NCBI GenBank assembly: GCA_002454815.1
Contig: DKJL01000001.1
Location: 73,719-115,573, forward strand
Length of the DNA: 41,855 nt
Direction: 5' to 3'
Origin: Flavobacteriales bacterium UBA6693
GTDB lineage: Bacteria; Bacteroidota; Bacteroidia; Flavobacteriales; Weeksellaceae
The notes below the pieces were generated by a model. The model saw nothing but the letters and a program-made list of their open reading frames with translations. It was not told the origin of the DNA and did not search any database. Position numbers and translations under genes: made by a program. Of this stretch, positions 15,055 to 23,061 are shown piece after piece (position 1 is the first letter of the stretch; each line of letters begins with the position of its first letter).

Positions 15055-16221
15055 ATGTTCAATAAGACATCGCGCGAAGATTGGGAAACCAAAGTACAGC
15101 AACAACTGAAGACTGACGATATCTATTCCGTTTTGATGAAAGACAATTTGGAAGGCCTCACCGTGCAGCCGTACGAAGACGAAGTTGCCGTCCTGCTGCC
15201 GAATTTGCCAAAGGTGGAAGAAGCTACCCAGCTCGTCGCGGCGTACGATTCTTTGGCCGATGAAAATACTTTTGCTTTTCTGCTCGACCGGAACGTGGAA
15301 GATTTGCTGGAAAAAACACTCTTTATCAATAATGCTGAGCTCGCCGAACATATCTCGCTGGAAGAAAGCAACCGTTATCTTAGTTTGATCGATGTGTTTT
15401 CTGACGAAACTGACGGAGAACTCAACGTTGAGTTGGGCCGCGCACTTATCGAAAAAGATTTCGAGCGGATGATCGCCGTAGATGTTGCGCTGCACCAAAA
15501 TTCGGGAGCTTCTATCATTCAGCAACTTGGCGCAGCATTGGCAAAAACGAAAGAACTGACCGAAGAATTCGGACCGGAAATTTTGAATAAAATGATCATC
15601 CGGATTGCGGTGGGAGGAAATTACTTTTTTGAAGTGGCTAAAATCCGGGCATTGAAAATTGTATTTAATACATTTTCGAAAGAATTTAACCTGAATGAAA
15701 TTCCCTACATTTTTGCGGAAACATCGTTCAGAAATAAATCTTTGCATGATCCTGAAAACAATCTCATCCGTTCCACACTTGAACTTTCGGCTGCGATGAT
15801 CGGCGGTGCGGATGCCGTTTATTCCAATGATTATCTGCTGGGTGGCGGCGGTAGGCTTTCGCAGGAAATATCGTTTAAACAACAAATTGTGCTTGCTTAC
15901 GAAAGTATCATTAACGTTTTTGATGACGCGGCAAACGGCAGCTACGCCGTGGAAGATCTGACCAGACAAATTGCCGGCAAAGCCTGGGATTATTTCCTGG
16001 AAATAGAAGAAAAAGGAGGTTATTGTGCCGTTTTGCGAAACAAAACTTATCAGAAGCAGGTTTATGATCACGCGCTGGAAGAACAGCACTGGGCGGCGGA
16101 AGGAAAATTAAAAATAGTCGGCGCCAACCTCTATCCGCTGCGCCCCGCGACGAAAAAGGCGGAGCAAATGTATGATGCTGAATTGCTTCGCCCCGTTCGT
16201 TTGGCTGAGATGTTTGAATGA
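15055..16221 (+). CDS. mutA: Methylmalonyl-CoA mutase small (beta) subunit
   Basis: The 388-residue protein matches the short flavobacterial form of the mutase small subunit. It has the (beta/alpha) barrel-like domain (NKMIIRIAVGGNYFFEVAKI, IPYIFAETSFRNKSLHDPEN, NLIRSTLELSAAMIGGADAV) but no C-terminal cobalamin-binding domain with DxHxxG. The family works as a heterodimer with the large, B12-binding subunit and interconverts methylmalonyl-CoA and succinyl-CoA. The partner gene often follows directly; here a methyltransferase gene follows with a 4-bp overlap, so the large subunit must be elsewhere in the genome if the enzyme is active. Confidence 0.88.
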   Translation: MFNKTSREDWETKVQQQLKTDDIYSVLMKDNLEGLTVQPYEDEVAVLLPNLPKVEEATQLVAAYDSLADENTFAFLLDRNVEDLLEKTLFINNAELAEHISLEESNRYLSLIDVFSDETDGELNVELGRALIEKDFERMIAVDVALHQNSGASIIQQLGAALAKTKELTEEFGPEILNKMIIRIAVGGNYFFEVAKIRALKIVFNTFSKEFNLNEIPYIFAETSFRNKSLHDPENNLIRSTLELSAAMIGGADAVYSNDYLLGGGGRLSQEISFKQQIVLAYESIINVFDDAANGSYAVEDLTRQIAGKAWDYFLEIEEKGGYCAVLRNKTYQKQVYDHALEEQHWAAEGKLKIVGANLYPLRPATKKAEQMYDAELLRPVRLAEMFE

Positions 16222-17387
16222 TGACTTCGTTTCAGCGCATCTTATCACCTGAGGTTCAGGGTTTTATTGCCGAAAATCAAACCAGCGATCTGACGCAACT
16301 GCTGTTAAAAAAATCATCGTTTCCTGATGTTTCAATGTCGGAAATTGTACAGCAAATTAAAGGCAGAAATGTCGCACGCCGCAAGTTTCCCTTTCTGCTC
16401 GCTGAGGGAATTGTTTTCCCGCCCAACTTAAATCTGGAGCAAGCGTCGTCGCAGACCACGGCCGAGTTCAAAGCTGAAAAATACAGGGGAAAATCGTTTC
16501 TGGATTTAACGGCCGGCTTCGGAATCGACGCCTATTTCGTTTCCCGAAATTTTGATAATGTGACGCTGGTGGAGCAAAATTCGCAGTTGTTGCAAGTGGT
16601 GAAGCATAATTGGCAGGTGCTCGGCAGAAATGCAGATTTTATTACTGAGGATCTCAACATTTTTTTGGCGGAAAACACCGCGCATTTTGATTTAATTTAT
16701 CTCGATCCCGCCCGACGCGACGAGCAAAAAAGAAGGAAATTTTTGTTGCAGGATTTATCGCCGGACATTTTGGAAATTCAGGGAAAGCTTTTGGAGCTAG
16801 CGCTAAAAGTAATGATAAAACTATCGCCTCTTATCGATATTTCCTACTTGATTTCTTTTTTAAAAAACTGTTACCGCATCGATATTATCGCTGTACGAAA
16901 CGAGGTGCGGGAACTTATTGTGCATCTTAGCCGGCAGTCAACTGATCGGGTCTGTATTGAATGTCATAACCTGGAAAGCAATGACGCGCCGCTTGTATTT
17001 AATTATGAAGAAGAAAAAGTCAGTAAGGCAGAATATTCCTTGCCCCAGCGCTATATTTATATTCCAAACAATGCGGTCCTGAAATCCGGTGCATTTAATT
17101 TTATTGCCTCAAGCTTCGGATTATGTAAACTGCACGCCAATACACATCTTTACACTTCTGCCGAAAAAGTAGAAAATTTCCCGGGTCGTTGTCTGGAAAT
17201 GGAGATGGTGGGCGCCGACGCTCTTTCTAAAGGCGAGCACTACAATATTATCTCGAAAAATCATCCTTTGAGCCCGGACGAAATTAAGAAAAAATATAAA
17301 CTGCGCGACGGTGGAAGTTTGTATTTAATCTTCACCACGGCACTTGCGAAAAAAGTTATTTTGCGCTCAAGAGATAATGGTTGCTAA
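16218..17387 (+). CDS. Class I SAM-dependent methyltransferase with THUMP-like C-terminal domain
   Basis: In this 389-residue protein an N-terminal helical region precedes a Rossmann methyltransferase fold with SAM motif I SFLDLTAGFGIDAYFVSRNF, acidic strand TLVEQNSQLL and catalytic-type motif FDLIYLDPARRDEQKRRKF. The C-terminal part (LYLIFTTALAKKVIL at its end) fits the THUMP-like domain found in this family. The fold and the DPARR motif suggest an RNA methyltransferase, but the target is not known. It starts inside the mutA stop codon (ATGA overlap); a second ATG one codon later is equally possible. Confidence 0.82.
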   Translation: MMTSFQRILSPEVQGFIAENQTSDLTQLLLKKSSFPDVSMSEIVQQIKGRNVARRKFPFLLAEGIVFPPNLNLEQASSQTTAEFKAEKYRGKSFLDLTAGFGIDAYFVSRNFDNVTLVEQNSQLLQVVKHNWQVLGRNADFITEDLNIFLAENTAHFDLIYLDPARRDEQKRRKFLLQDLSPDILEIQGKLLELALKVMIKLSPLIDISYLISFLKNCYRIDIIAVRNEVRELIVHLSRQSTDRVCIECHNLESNDAPLVFNYEEEKVSKAEYSLPQRYIYIPNNAVLKSGAFNFIASSFGLCKLHANTHLYTSAEKVENFPGRCLEMEMVGADALSKGEHYNIISKNHPLSPDEIKKKYKLRDGGSLYLIFTTALAKKVILRSRDNGC

Positions 17388-17391
17388 AACT

Positions 17392-17422
17392 TTGCGGAAA
17401 ATAGTAATATTTCTTACTTTTG
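17392..17422 (+). promoter_or_regulatory. Promoter of the small lipoprotein gene
   Basis: TTG at 17392-17394 and TACTTTTG at 17415-17422 are 20 nt apart, the expected spacing for the Bacteroidetes TTG/TAnnTTTG promoter. It starts just after the methyltransferase stop codon. Confidence 0.65.
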
Positions 17423-17466
17423 GAGCGGCTAATCAATTACAGATTTATAATAATCATCAATTAGAT

Positions 17467-17760
17467 ATGAAAAAAATTATTTTAGGGGTTGCAGTAGCGG
17501 GTTTGGTAGTGAGCTGCCAGAAAATCCAGGCAGGTTCCAACAAAGGTGTTTTACAGTTAGAAGACGGCGTGGAACGTTATAATCAAGATGAGATGACGAA
17601 TACTTCGTCTACCACAGTGGATGCCGGTACGCAGCAGGTGTCGCTGCCTATGTTGGATACGCTCAGAACAGGTGATGTGCAGGAAGTTCAGATTAAGACT
17701 GAAGAACCTTCGACAAGTGCGGAGCCAACTGCAGAACCTGCCGAAAAAACTGAAAACTGA
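17467..17760 (+). CDS. Small putative lipoprotein, function unknown
   Basis: The 97-residue protein has a clear lipoprotein signal (MKKIILGVAVAGLVVSC, lipidated Cys 17). The mature part is short, acidic and low in complexity, with many Thr, Glu, Ser and Ala, and repeats of SAEPTAEPAEK type at the end. I see no domain. The start at 17467 is chosen because it gives the lipobox and follows a well-formed promoter at 17392-17422. A terminator follows the gene, so it appears monocistronic. Confidence 0.75.
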   Translation: MKKIILGVAVAGLVVSCQKIQAGSNKGVLQLEDGVERYNQDEMTNTSSTTVDAGTQQVSLPMLDTLRTGDVQEVQIKTEEPSTSAEPTAEPAEKTEN

Positions 17761-17784
17761 TAGGTCTGCACTTATATAAAAATC

Positions 17785-17816
17785 AAATGTCTTGCTTTCG
17801 CGGGACATTTTTTTTA
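17785..17816 (+). terminator. Terminator of the small lipoprotein gene
   Basis: AAATGTC pairs with GACATTT across a 12-nt loop that can pair further, followed by a run of T residues. Confidence 0.8.
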
Positions 17817-17860
17817 TTTTTACCAGACAGCCGTTACTATTTAATAAACAAAAAGAAATA

Positions 17861-19243
17861 ATGCAAAAAACCCTTACTTACATCAGTGAAAACAAGCAAC
17901 GATACGTCGACGAACTTTTCGAACTGCTGAAAATTGCTTCAATCAGTGCTGATCCCGCCTACAAATCGGAAGTGCTTCAATGTGCAGATGCGGTAGCAAA
18001 ATTCTTAACGGACGCTGGTGCGGACCACGTTGAAGTGTGTCCTACAGCAGGTTATCCAATCGTCTACGGTGATAAATTGATCGACAAATCGCTACCGACT
18101 ATTTTGGTCTATGGTCACTATGACGTGCAGCCGCCGGATCCGCTGGAACTTTGGACAAAGCCACCATTCGAACCGTACATTGAGAAAACCGAACTGCATC
18201 CGGAAGGTGCCATTTTCGCAAGGGGCGCTGCTGATGACAAGGGTCAATTCTTCATGCACATCAAAGCTTTTGAGGCGATGATGAAAACTGATACTTTGCC
18301 GTGTAATGTGAAATTTATATTTGAAGGTGAGGAGGAAGTAGGCTCAAAAAGTCTGGAAGATTTCGTTAAAGAAAACAAGGAAAAACTGTCTTGTGACGTT
18401 ATCTTGATTTCCGATACGCACATTTATTCCAATGAACAGCCGACCGTCACTACCGGTTTACGCGGTCTGAGTTACGTCGAAGTTGAGGTGGAAGGACCTA
18501 ACCGCGATTTGCATTCCGGACTGTACGGAGGAGCGGTGCCGAATCCAATTCACGTGCTTTCCCGGATGATTGCGAAACTGATTGATGAAGACGGGCACAT
18601 CACCATCGATGGTTTTTATGATAACGTAGAAATGGTTTCTGATGAAGATCGCGCTGAGATGAACAAACTGAAAGATGATCCGGAACACTTCAAGAAATCC
18701 ATTGGTCTCAACGGTATCGAAGGAGAAAAAGGATATACCACTTTGGAAAGAACTTCCATTCGCCCAACATTGGACTGCAACGGTATTTGGGGTGGATATA
18801 CCGGCGAAGGTGCAAAAACGGTAATTCCGTCAAAAGCTTACGCAAAGATCTCCATGCGCCTGGTCCCGTATCAAACTCCGGAAGAAATTACAGAGAAATT
18901 CACAAAATATTTTAATAAGATCGCGCCGGATAATGTGAAAGTTAAGGTAAATCCGCATCACGGAGGAATGCCGTATGTCTTGCCAAGTGATACTAAGGAA
19001 TTCCGGGCAGCACGCAAAGCGATGGAGACAGCGTTCGGGAAAGAAGTGTTGCCGTACCGCAGCGGCGGAAGTATTCCGATTACCGCGATGTTCGAAGAAG
19101 TATTGGGCTCCAAATCGGTTTTAATGGGCTTTGGTTTGGATTCCGACGCGATCCACTCGCCAAACGAGCATTACGGACTTTACAATTTTTATAAGGGCAT
19201 CGAAAGTATTCCGCTGTTTTTTAAAAATTACGCCGAAAAATAG
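17861..19243 (+). CDS. M20-family dipeptidase (CNDP/PepV-like metallopeptidase)
   Basis: The 460-residue enzyme has the M20 metal-site motifs: VYGHYDVQPPDP (His and Asp ligands), GAIFARGAADDKGQF (bridging Asp), FEGEEEVGSKSLEDF (catalytic Glu-Glu), and GFGLDSDAIHSPNEHYGL near the C-terminus (metal-binding His). The lid dimerisation domain lies between, with EVEGPNRDLHSGLYGGAVPN. It hydrolyses dipeptides, probably in the cytoplasm since no signal peptide is seen. ATG 17861 is preferred over an upstream start lying in the preceding terminator. Confidence 0.93.
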   Translation: MQKTLTYISENKQRYVDELFELLKIASISADPAYKSEVLQCADAVAKFLTDAGADHVEVCPTAGYPIVYGDKLIDKSLPTILVYGHYDVQPPDPLELWTKPPFEPYIEKTELHPEGAIFARGAADDKGQFFMHIKAFEAMMKTDTLPCNVKFIFEGEEEVGSKSLEDFVKENKEKLSCDVILISDTHIYSNEQPTVTTGLRGLSYVEVEVEGPNRDLHSGLYGGAVPNPIHVLSRMIAKLIDEDGHITIDGFYDNVEMVSDEDRAEMNKLKDDPEHFKKSIGLNGIEGEKGYTTLERTSIRPTLDCNGIWGGYTGEGAKTVIPSKAYAKISMRLVPYQTPEEITEKFTKYFNKIAPDNVKVKVNPHHGGMPYVLPSDTKEFRAARKAMETAFGKEVLPYRSGGSIPITAMFEEVLGSKSVLMGFGLDSDAIHSPNEHYGLYNFYKGIESIPLFFKNYAEK

Positions 19244-19263
19244 TACTGATATCCTGCATAAAG

Positions 19264-19291
19264 TGACCGCCCCTGAGCGGTCATTTTTTTT
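19264..19291 (+). terminator. Terminator of the dipeptidase gene
   Basis: TGACCGC pairs with GCGGTCA around a 6-nt loop, followed by eight T residues. The rest of the spacer to 19446 shows only the next promoter. Confidence 0.88.
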
Positions 19292-19416
19292 GGTAAGATG
19301 CCGTTTACTACACCTTAATAATGAATGTAACTCCTCGTATTGCCAAGTGTTTTTCAGATCATTACAATAATATCAAAATCACTTATTAGATAATCTCATT
19401 TATCGTCAATAATCTT

Positions 19417-19424
19417 TATTTTTG
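19417..19424 (+). promoter_or_regulatory. -7 box TATTTTTG of the T9SS cargo gene
   Basis: TATTTTTG fits TAnnTTTG and lies 22 nt before the ATG. No clear -33 TTG is visible. Confidence 0.45.
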
Positions 19425-19446
19425 CGCATAATTTTAAAATTTCTTT

Positions 19447-20307
19447 ATGAAAAAAACATTTACTGGTCTAGCTTTAGCAGCATTGTTCACCGGATTATAC
19501 GCTCAGATAGTTACTCAGAACGTAACTCCGAATACAGTAGCGGCTAAGGGTTCGGTCGCTTGTATTGGCAATGGCAAAACCTATACGGCGGATAATAATT
19601 ATTCACGGGTATTTGATCTTGCAGATTTCGGAATTAATTACCAATTCAAAATCACGAAAATTGCATTTGGCGTAGAATCGGTTAACAAACCACTTCAGGT
19701 AGGCGTGCAAGTGTACCAATCCATTGGCACCTATCCGTTTGGAACCACCGCTTTACTGAGTAATTATGAAGTGGACGTAGTTCCTGCGGATGGCGGTAAT
19801 ATGGTCAGCACATCCGAAGGACTGTCTACAGTTATTCCGGCCAACGGGAAATTTGTTGTAGAGGTTTCGCATAACGGAAAGGCAAAGTTGGAAAGCTTTT
19901 TCATGGGAACACATGTAGGTGGACAAACTGGTCCTTCCTTTTTGAGTACTGAAACGTGTAAATTTGCAACACCTACTGCTACCGGTACAGGTCAGCTGGC
20001 GGCTTACCAGGATGCACAGTGGGTAATGACCATTACCGGTGAAAATAATTTGGGAGTGACTGAGATTATTAACTCAAAAAACCTGCAGGTTTATCCAAAT
20101 CCGGTGAATGATGTTTTAAATATCAAAATGGGTAGCGGCATCAAGATGGAATCTGCAGAACTGATCGATTACACCGGCAGGCAAATCAAAACTCGCAGCG
20201 TAACCCCCGGAACCATCGATGTCAGTTATCTTCCAGAGGGAAATTATATTCTAAAAGTCCAAGGCAGCGACGGCAATACTTACATTCAAAAAGTTCTGAA
20301 GAACTGA
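19447..20307 (+). CDS. Secreted protein with T9SS type A C-terminal sorting domain
   Basis: The 286-residue protein has a Sec signal peptide (MKKTFTGLALAALFTGLYAQ) and a Por secretion tail from about residue 213: LQVYPNPVNDVLNIK, LIDYTGRQIK, IDVSYLPEGNYILKV and a Lys-Val-Leu-Lys end. This is the type A signal for export by the type IX secretion system and surface attachment or release. The middle (30-205) is Gly, Thr and Val rich with beta-strand character and resembles a jelly-roll-like region, without a motif I can name. It has its own promoter and terminator. Confidence 0.88.
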   Translation: MKKTFTGLALAALFTGLYAQIVTQNVTPNTVAAKGSVACIGNGKTYTADNNYSRVFDLADFGINYQFKITKIAFGVESVNKPLQVGVQVYQSIGTYPFGTTALLSNYEVDVVPADGGNMVSTSEGLSTVIPANGKFVVEVSHNGKAKLESFFMGTHVGGQTGPSFLSTETCKFATPTATGTGQLAAYQDAQWVMTITGENNLGVTEIINSKNLQVYPNPVNDVLNIKMGSGIKMESAELIDYTGRQIKTRSVTPGTIDVSYLPEGNYILKVQGSDGNTYIQKVLKN

Positions 20308-20330
20308 CATATTACAGATATTTAATTGAG

Positions 20331-20355
20331 GCACCACCTAAAGGTGCTTTTTTTT
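20331..20355 (+). terminator. Terminator of the T9SS cargo gene
   Basis: GCACC pairs with GGTGC across a 7-nt loop, followed by eight T residues. Confidence 0.8.
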
Positions 20356-20438
20356 GATCTGATTTTTAATAGTCTTTGATCTGCTGTACTTTTATGGTGG
20401 ATTATTTTTCTTTTTTTACCTTTATAGAAATAAAAAAT

Positions 20439-21140
20439 ATGGAAAATAAAGTAGCATACATCACGGGCGGCACAAAAGGCATTGGTCTTGGCATCGCAAA
20501 AGTTCTGCAAAAACAGGGAATTACAGTCGCTATTTCAGGGCGTAACAGTAAAGATGCGGTTCAGGCTGCTGAGGAACTAAGTTCCGAAGGCGCGGCCTAT
20601 GGTATAGGTTCCAACGTACAAAATTATAAAGACGAAGAAAATGCTGTTGCGGAAATTGTAGCAAAATTTGGCCGCATCGATTACGTGATCGCAAACGCCG
20701 GCGTGGGTTATTTTAAGCCGGTTGACGAATTGACTTTGGAAGAATGGTCGTCCATGATCGACACGAATTTGACAGGAATTTTCCACACACTGAAAGCTAC
20801 GGTGGGAGAACTTAAGAAAACAGAGGGATACTTTATTACCATTTCCAGCCTTGCCGGAACCAACTTCTTCGAAAACGGAGCAGGGTATAACGCTTCCAAA
20901 TTTGGCGCTGTCGGATTTACCCAGGCTGCCATGCTCGATCTCCGAAAATATAATATAAAGGTTTCCACTATTATGCCGGGCTCAGTTGCCTCTCATTTTA
21001 ACGGGAATGAGCCTTCTTCGAAAGATGACTGGAAGATCCAACCCGAAGATATTGGCGAAATCGTCGCTGATTTGCTCTCGATGAACCCGCGCGCACTGCC
21101 AAGCAAAATTGAAGTACGGCCGGCGCAAACGTCCAAATAA
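20439..21140 (+). CDS. Short-chain dehydrogenase/reductase (SDR)
   Basis: The 233-residue NAD(P)-dependent oxidoreductase has the classical SDR motifs: cofactor loop TGGTKGIGLGIA near residue 8, NAG motif in VIANAGVGYF, active-site Ser in ITISSLAGTNFF and YNASKFG with the catalytic Tyr and Lys. The Arg in AISGRNSKD after the second strand suggests preference for NADP. The substrate cannot be deduced. ATG 20439 is preferred because the Rossmann strand begins four residues later. It lies just upstream of the etfBA operator but has a separate transcription unit. Confidence 0.9.
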   Translation: MENKVAYITGGTKGIGLGIAKVLQKQGITVAISGRNSKDAVQAAEELSSEGAAYGIGSNVQNYKDEENAVAEIVAKFGRIDYVIANAGVGYFKPVDELTLEEWSSMIDTNLTGIFHTLKATVGELKKTEGYFITISSLAGTNFFENGAGYNASKFGAVGFTQAAMLDLRKYNIKVSTIMPGSVASHFNGNEPSSKDDWKIQPEDIGEIVADLLSMNPRALPSKIEVRPAQTSK

Positions 21141-21170
21141 ATATATGTAATCAATATTAAAGTTTGCATT

Positions 21171-21188
21171 TACTATGCATGCATAATA
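21171..21188. promoter_or_regulatory. Putative MarR operator upstream of etfBA
   Basis: TACTATGCATGCATAATA is the exact reverse complement of the 18-mer found twice upstream of marR-fadN. A -7-like box (TATCTTTA, 21199-21206) follows 10 nt later and the etfB ATG is at 21232. This ties ETF expression to the fad regulator. Confidence 0.75.
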
Positions 21189-21231
21189 TATTTTTAATTA
21201 TCTTTATCAAAATTTAAACAATCAACAGCAC

Positions 21232-21975
21232 ATGAAAATATTAGTCTGTATCAGTAGTGTTCCCGATACTACGTCTAAAATTAATTTTACGGCAGATAAA
21301 ACTGCATTTGATAAAAACGGTATCCAATGGGTCATTAATCCGCTGGACGAATTTGCGCTTACCAAAGCAATAAAGTTGCAGGCTGACGGTTCCACCGTAA
21401 CAGTCCTGAATGTGGGAGAAGCTGTAACTGAGCCTGTGATTCGCAAAGCGCTTGCTATGGGTGCAAACGATGCGATCCGTATTAATACTGATCCTAAAGA
21501 CAGTTTCTCCGTCGCAACAGAAATAGCGAACGTGGCGACAGAGGGTGGGTTTGACTTAATTCTTTGCGGGAAAGAATCCATCGATTATAACGGTGGTGCT
21601 GTCCCCGGAATGGTAGCGCAACTGCTGAACCAGCCTTTCGTAAATGCCTGTGTGGGACTTGACGTGAGTGGTGCTGAAGCTACTGCAGTGCGTGAGATCG
21701 ATGGTGGACGCGAAAAAATTTCTGTAAAACTTCCTGCCGTCATCGCCGGTCAAAAAGGTATGGTGGACGAGAAGGATTTAATTATCCCAAACATGCGTGG
21801 CATTATGTCAGCGCGTGCCAAAACGCTGCAGGTTCAGGAGCCGTCGGCGACCGAAGTGAAAGTGGAAGCAGTTTCTTATGATTCCGTTCCCGCCCGTGCT
21901 GCCGTGAAGATGATTTCGCCGGATAATCTCGATGAGCTCGTCCGTTTGCTGCACGAAGAAGCAAAAGTAATTTAA
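21232..21975 (+). CDS. etfB: Electron transfer flavoprotein beta subunit
   Basis: The 247-residue protein matches EtfB/FixA. The N-terminal MKILVCISSVPDTTSKI and NGIQWVINPLDEFALTKAIK are diagnostic, followed by ANDAIRI, DLILCGKESIDYNGGAVPGM and the recognition-loop region PAVIAGQKGMVDEKDLIIPN. EtfAB takes electrons from acyl-CoA dehydrogenases such as FadE and passes them to the quinone pool via an ETF oxidoreductase. It is the first gene of etfBA, 20 bp before etfA, and lies behind a copy of the fad operator. Confidence 0.96.
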   Translation: MKILVCISSVPDTTSKINFTADKTAFDKNGIQWVINPLDEFALTKAIKLQADGSTVTVLNVGEAVTEPVIRKALAMGANDAIRINTDPKDSFSVATEIANVATEGGFDLILCGKESIDYNGGAVPGMVAQLLNQPFVNACVGLDVSGAEATAVREIDGGREKISVKLPAVIAGQKGMVDEKDLIIPNMRGIMSARAKTLQVQEPSATEVKVEAVSYDSVPARAAVKMISPDNLDELVRLLHEEAKVI

Positions 21976-21995
21976 CAACCTAAAAGTAGAAGAAA

Positions 21996-22943
21996 ATGGC
22001 TATATACGTATACGCAGAAAATATAAACGGTATTTATAAAAAAGCAGCTTTCGAAGCCGTGTCTTATGCAAAGGCGATCGCCGATCAGCAAGGCGACACC
22101 GTTACTGCAATTACCATCAATCCGACTGATGCCTCAGATTTATTGTACAAATACGGCGCATCTAATGTTATTAATGTAAAAGATGAAGGTTTGAAGAGCT
22201 TTAGTGCTAAAGCTTATGCCGAAGCGGTAGCGCAGTTACTGGACGGAAAAATAATTGTTTTCCCACATACTACCGACGCTTCCTCGATTGCACCAATGCT
22301 TTCGGTCATGAAAGGTTTTGCACTGATTACAAACGTTTTGGAGGCGCCAGAAAGTGTTCAGCCGTTTCAGGTGAAGAGACGTGCGTTTTCCGGTAAAGGG
22401 GTGATGCATGCAAAAGCGGATATAGACGGAGTGATTGTTACTGTTTCACAAAACGCTTTCGGTGTTAAAGAAAATGCTACGCAGGGTTCAGAAGAAATTA
22501 AGAACCTTTCTGTAGCAAATGAAGATACAAAAGTATTGTCTCACGAACAGAGTTCCGGTCAATTAGATTTAAAAGAAGCAGAAATCGTGGTTTCCGCCGG
22601 CCGTGGTATGAAAGGTCCGGAAAATTGGGGTATGATTGAAGATCTTGCCGGCGTACTTGGTGCGGCTACGGCTTGTTCCAAACCGGTTTCCGATATTGGT
22701 TGGAGGCCTCATTCTGAGCACGTTGGCCAGACCGGAAAGGCGATTGCGCCTAATCTGTATATTGCCGTCGGGATTTCCGGTGCGATTCAACATCTTGCAG
22801 GGGTTAATTCTTCTAAAACCATCGTTGTGGTGAACAGCGATGCAGAAGCGCCCTTCTTTAAGTCGGCTGATTATGGGGTGGTAGGTGATGCCTTCCAGAT
22901 CATCCCGGAACTGACACAGAAAATCAAAGCGTTGAAAGGATAA
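21996..22943 (+). CDS. etfA: Electron transfer flavoprotein alpha subunit
   Basis: The 315-residue protein is EtfA/FixB. The C-terminal FAD domain is intact: VVSAGRGMKGPENWGMIEDL, SDIGWRPHSEHVGQTGKAI, PNLYIAVGISGAIQHLAGV, IVVVNSDAEAPFFKSADYG and VGDAFQIIPEL. It binds FAD and pairs with EtfB. A strong terminator follows at 22967, closing the two-gene operon. Confidence 0.96.
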   Translation: MAIYVYAENINGIYKKAAFEAVSYAKAIADQQGDTVTAITINPTDASDLLYKYGASNVINVKDEGLKSFSAKAYAEAVAQLLDGKIIVFPHTTDASSIAPMLSVMKGFALITNVLEAPESVQPFQVKRRAFSGKGVMHAKADIDGVIVTVSQNAFGVKENATQGSEEIKNLSVANEDTKVLSHEQSSGQLDLKEAEIVVSAGRGMKGPENWGMIEDLAGVLGAATACSKPVSDIGWRPHSEHVGQTGKAIAPNLYIAVGISGAIQHLAGVNSSKTIVVVNSDAEAPFFKSADYGVVGDAFQIIPELTQKIKALKG

Positions 22944-22966
22944 TTTAATTAAAATAGATCTCAGCT

Positions 22967-22997
22967 AAGCCCGGCTTTTTTAGACCGGGCTTTTTTA
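22967..22997 (+). terminator. Terminator of etfBA
   Basis: AAGCCCGG pairs with CCGGGCTT across a 10-nt loop, followed by a T-run. Confidence 0.88.
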
Positions 22998-23048
22998 TGA
23001 TATTTATACAAAAAACTGCAGGTGTCGCGAGGATGTCGAAAATTCAAT

Positions 23049-23056
23049 TATATTTG
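23049..23056 (+). promoter_or_regulatory. -7 box TATATTTG almost touching the bifunctional nuclease start
   Basis: TATATTTG matches TAnnTTTG but ends only 5 nt before the ATG, so the transcript would start at or within about 2 nt of the start codon. No -33 TTG is visible. Confidence 0.4.
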
Positions 23057-23061
23057 TACTT

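Noticed and set aside
15040..16089. 349-codon open frame antisense to mutA
   Set aside because: The plus-strand mutA protein has clear family motifs; the antisense frame has a Phe/Arg/Gln-rich composition typical of a reverse-strand shadow and no domain.
19321..19389. 22-codon open frame after the dipeptidase terminator
   Set aside because: It is too short to support, and no leader, promoter or conserved feature is visible.
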